DNA of 64,000 nt, from positions 62,001 to 126,000 of the forward strand of contig NZ_JAIUZO010000002.1 in the NCBI RefSeq assembly GCF_020171365.1, given 5' to 3'. Below, piece by piece: positions 63,898 through 64,000 of this stretch. Source of the stretch: Qipengyuania gaetbuli. GTDB taxonomy: Bacteria; Pseudomonadota; Alphaproteobacteria; Sphingomonadales; Sphingomonadaceae. A program made the translations under genes and the position numbers. The notes under the pieces were generated by a model. That model was not told the origin of the DNA, made no database searches, and saw only the letters and a program-made list of their open reading frames with translations. Each line of letters begins with the position of its first letter. Positions within the stretch are counted from its first letter, which is position 1.

Positions 63898-64000
63898 TCA
63901 GCCGCTTCCGCCCGGCGGTTCAGTAGCGGGGCGAGGTACTGGCCGGTGTAGCTCTCCGGCACCTCGATGACCTGCTCAGGTGTCCCGCTTGCGACAATCT
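63894..64000 (-). CDS. uvrA: UvrABC excision nuclease subunit A, C-terminus only
   Basis: The last 35 codons of UvrA, entering from the right edge of the window ([20 protein letters not shown], then [14 protein letters not shown]). UvrA is the damage-recognising ABC-type ATPase of nucleotide excision repair. The reading frame is intact to the stop at 63896-63894. The tail is followed directly by a second, diverged copy of the same region, so the gene's 3' end has probably been replaced by recombination. The rest lies outside the window. Confidence 0.88.
   Translation of the reverse strand, partial: IVASGTPEQVIEVPESYTGQYLAPLLNRRAEAAE

Overview
The window is high-GC DNA with the gene content and conserved order of an alphaproteobacterium. 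The best fit is Sphingomonadales, probably Erythrobacteraceae. That placement is an inference from protein style and from the smpB / cckA / recA / alaS / icd neighbourhood; no rRNA is present. No tRNA, rRNA, CRISPR array, transposase or integrase was found.

Left third (1-20.5 kb): a surface-polysaccharide locus. A rightward operon (470-10721) encodes a Wzy/WaaL-type polymerase, a Wza-type export lipoprotein, a Wzc/GumC-type tyrosine autokinase, a secreted TPR protein, a flippase, a GT4 glycosyltransferase, a second polymerase-like membrane protein and a DXD glycosyltransferase. Most of these genes overlap or lie within about 20 bp of each other. Next comes a phage-tail-like small protein coupled to an SGNH hydrolase. 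A leftward block (12623-18706) holds an acetyltransferase, two GT4 enzymes, an AlgD-like GDP-mannose 6-dehydrogenase and a heparinase II/III protein. The initiating polyprenyl phosphosugar transferase (19070-20449) is divergent. Together they can make, assemble, export and trim a uronate-containing polysaccharide.

Middle (20.5-59.2 kb): mostly housekeeping genes. These include icd, a coupled HEFTH metallopeptidase-like gene, a GNAT-nitrilase fusion, a subtilase with a Thr-Pro linker, a CPA2 antiporter, alaS, a UDP-glucuronate module (ugd and a 4-epimerase), a GST, recA with a LexA box, two DUF4139 proteins, cckA, smpB, dapA, a lytic transglycosylase, greB, a porin, rlmN, a MOSC protein, a pteridine-reductase-like SDR coupled to a cytochrome b561/molybdopterin oxidoreductase pair, cfa, an acyltransferase and argG.

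Right end (59.2-64 kb): accessory DNA. A gap of about 930 bp after argG contains a run of UUCG-tetraloop hairpins ending in an intrinsic terminator, probably an uncharacterised structured RNA. RlpA, a secreted EF-hand/Hcp-like protein and an HTH-like protein follow. The last part is a lower-GC type II restriction-modification pair (BglII-family endonuclease plus MT-A70 methyltransferase) next to a duplicated 3' end of uvrA, which suggests capture of foreign DNA at uvrA.

The observations most worth following up are the UUCG-rich RNA after argG, a pseudoknotted leader with a terminator upstream of the SDR/cytochrome/molybdoenzyme operon, the uvrA tail duplication beside the R-M genes, and a 34-bp dispersed repeat.
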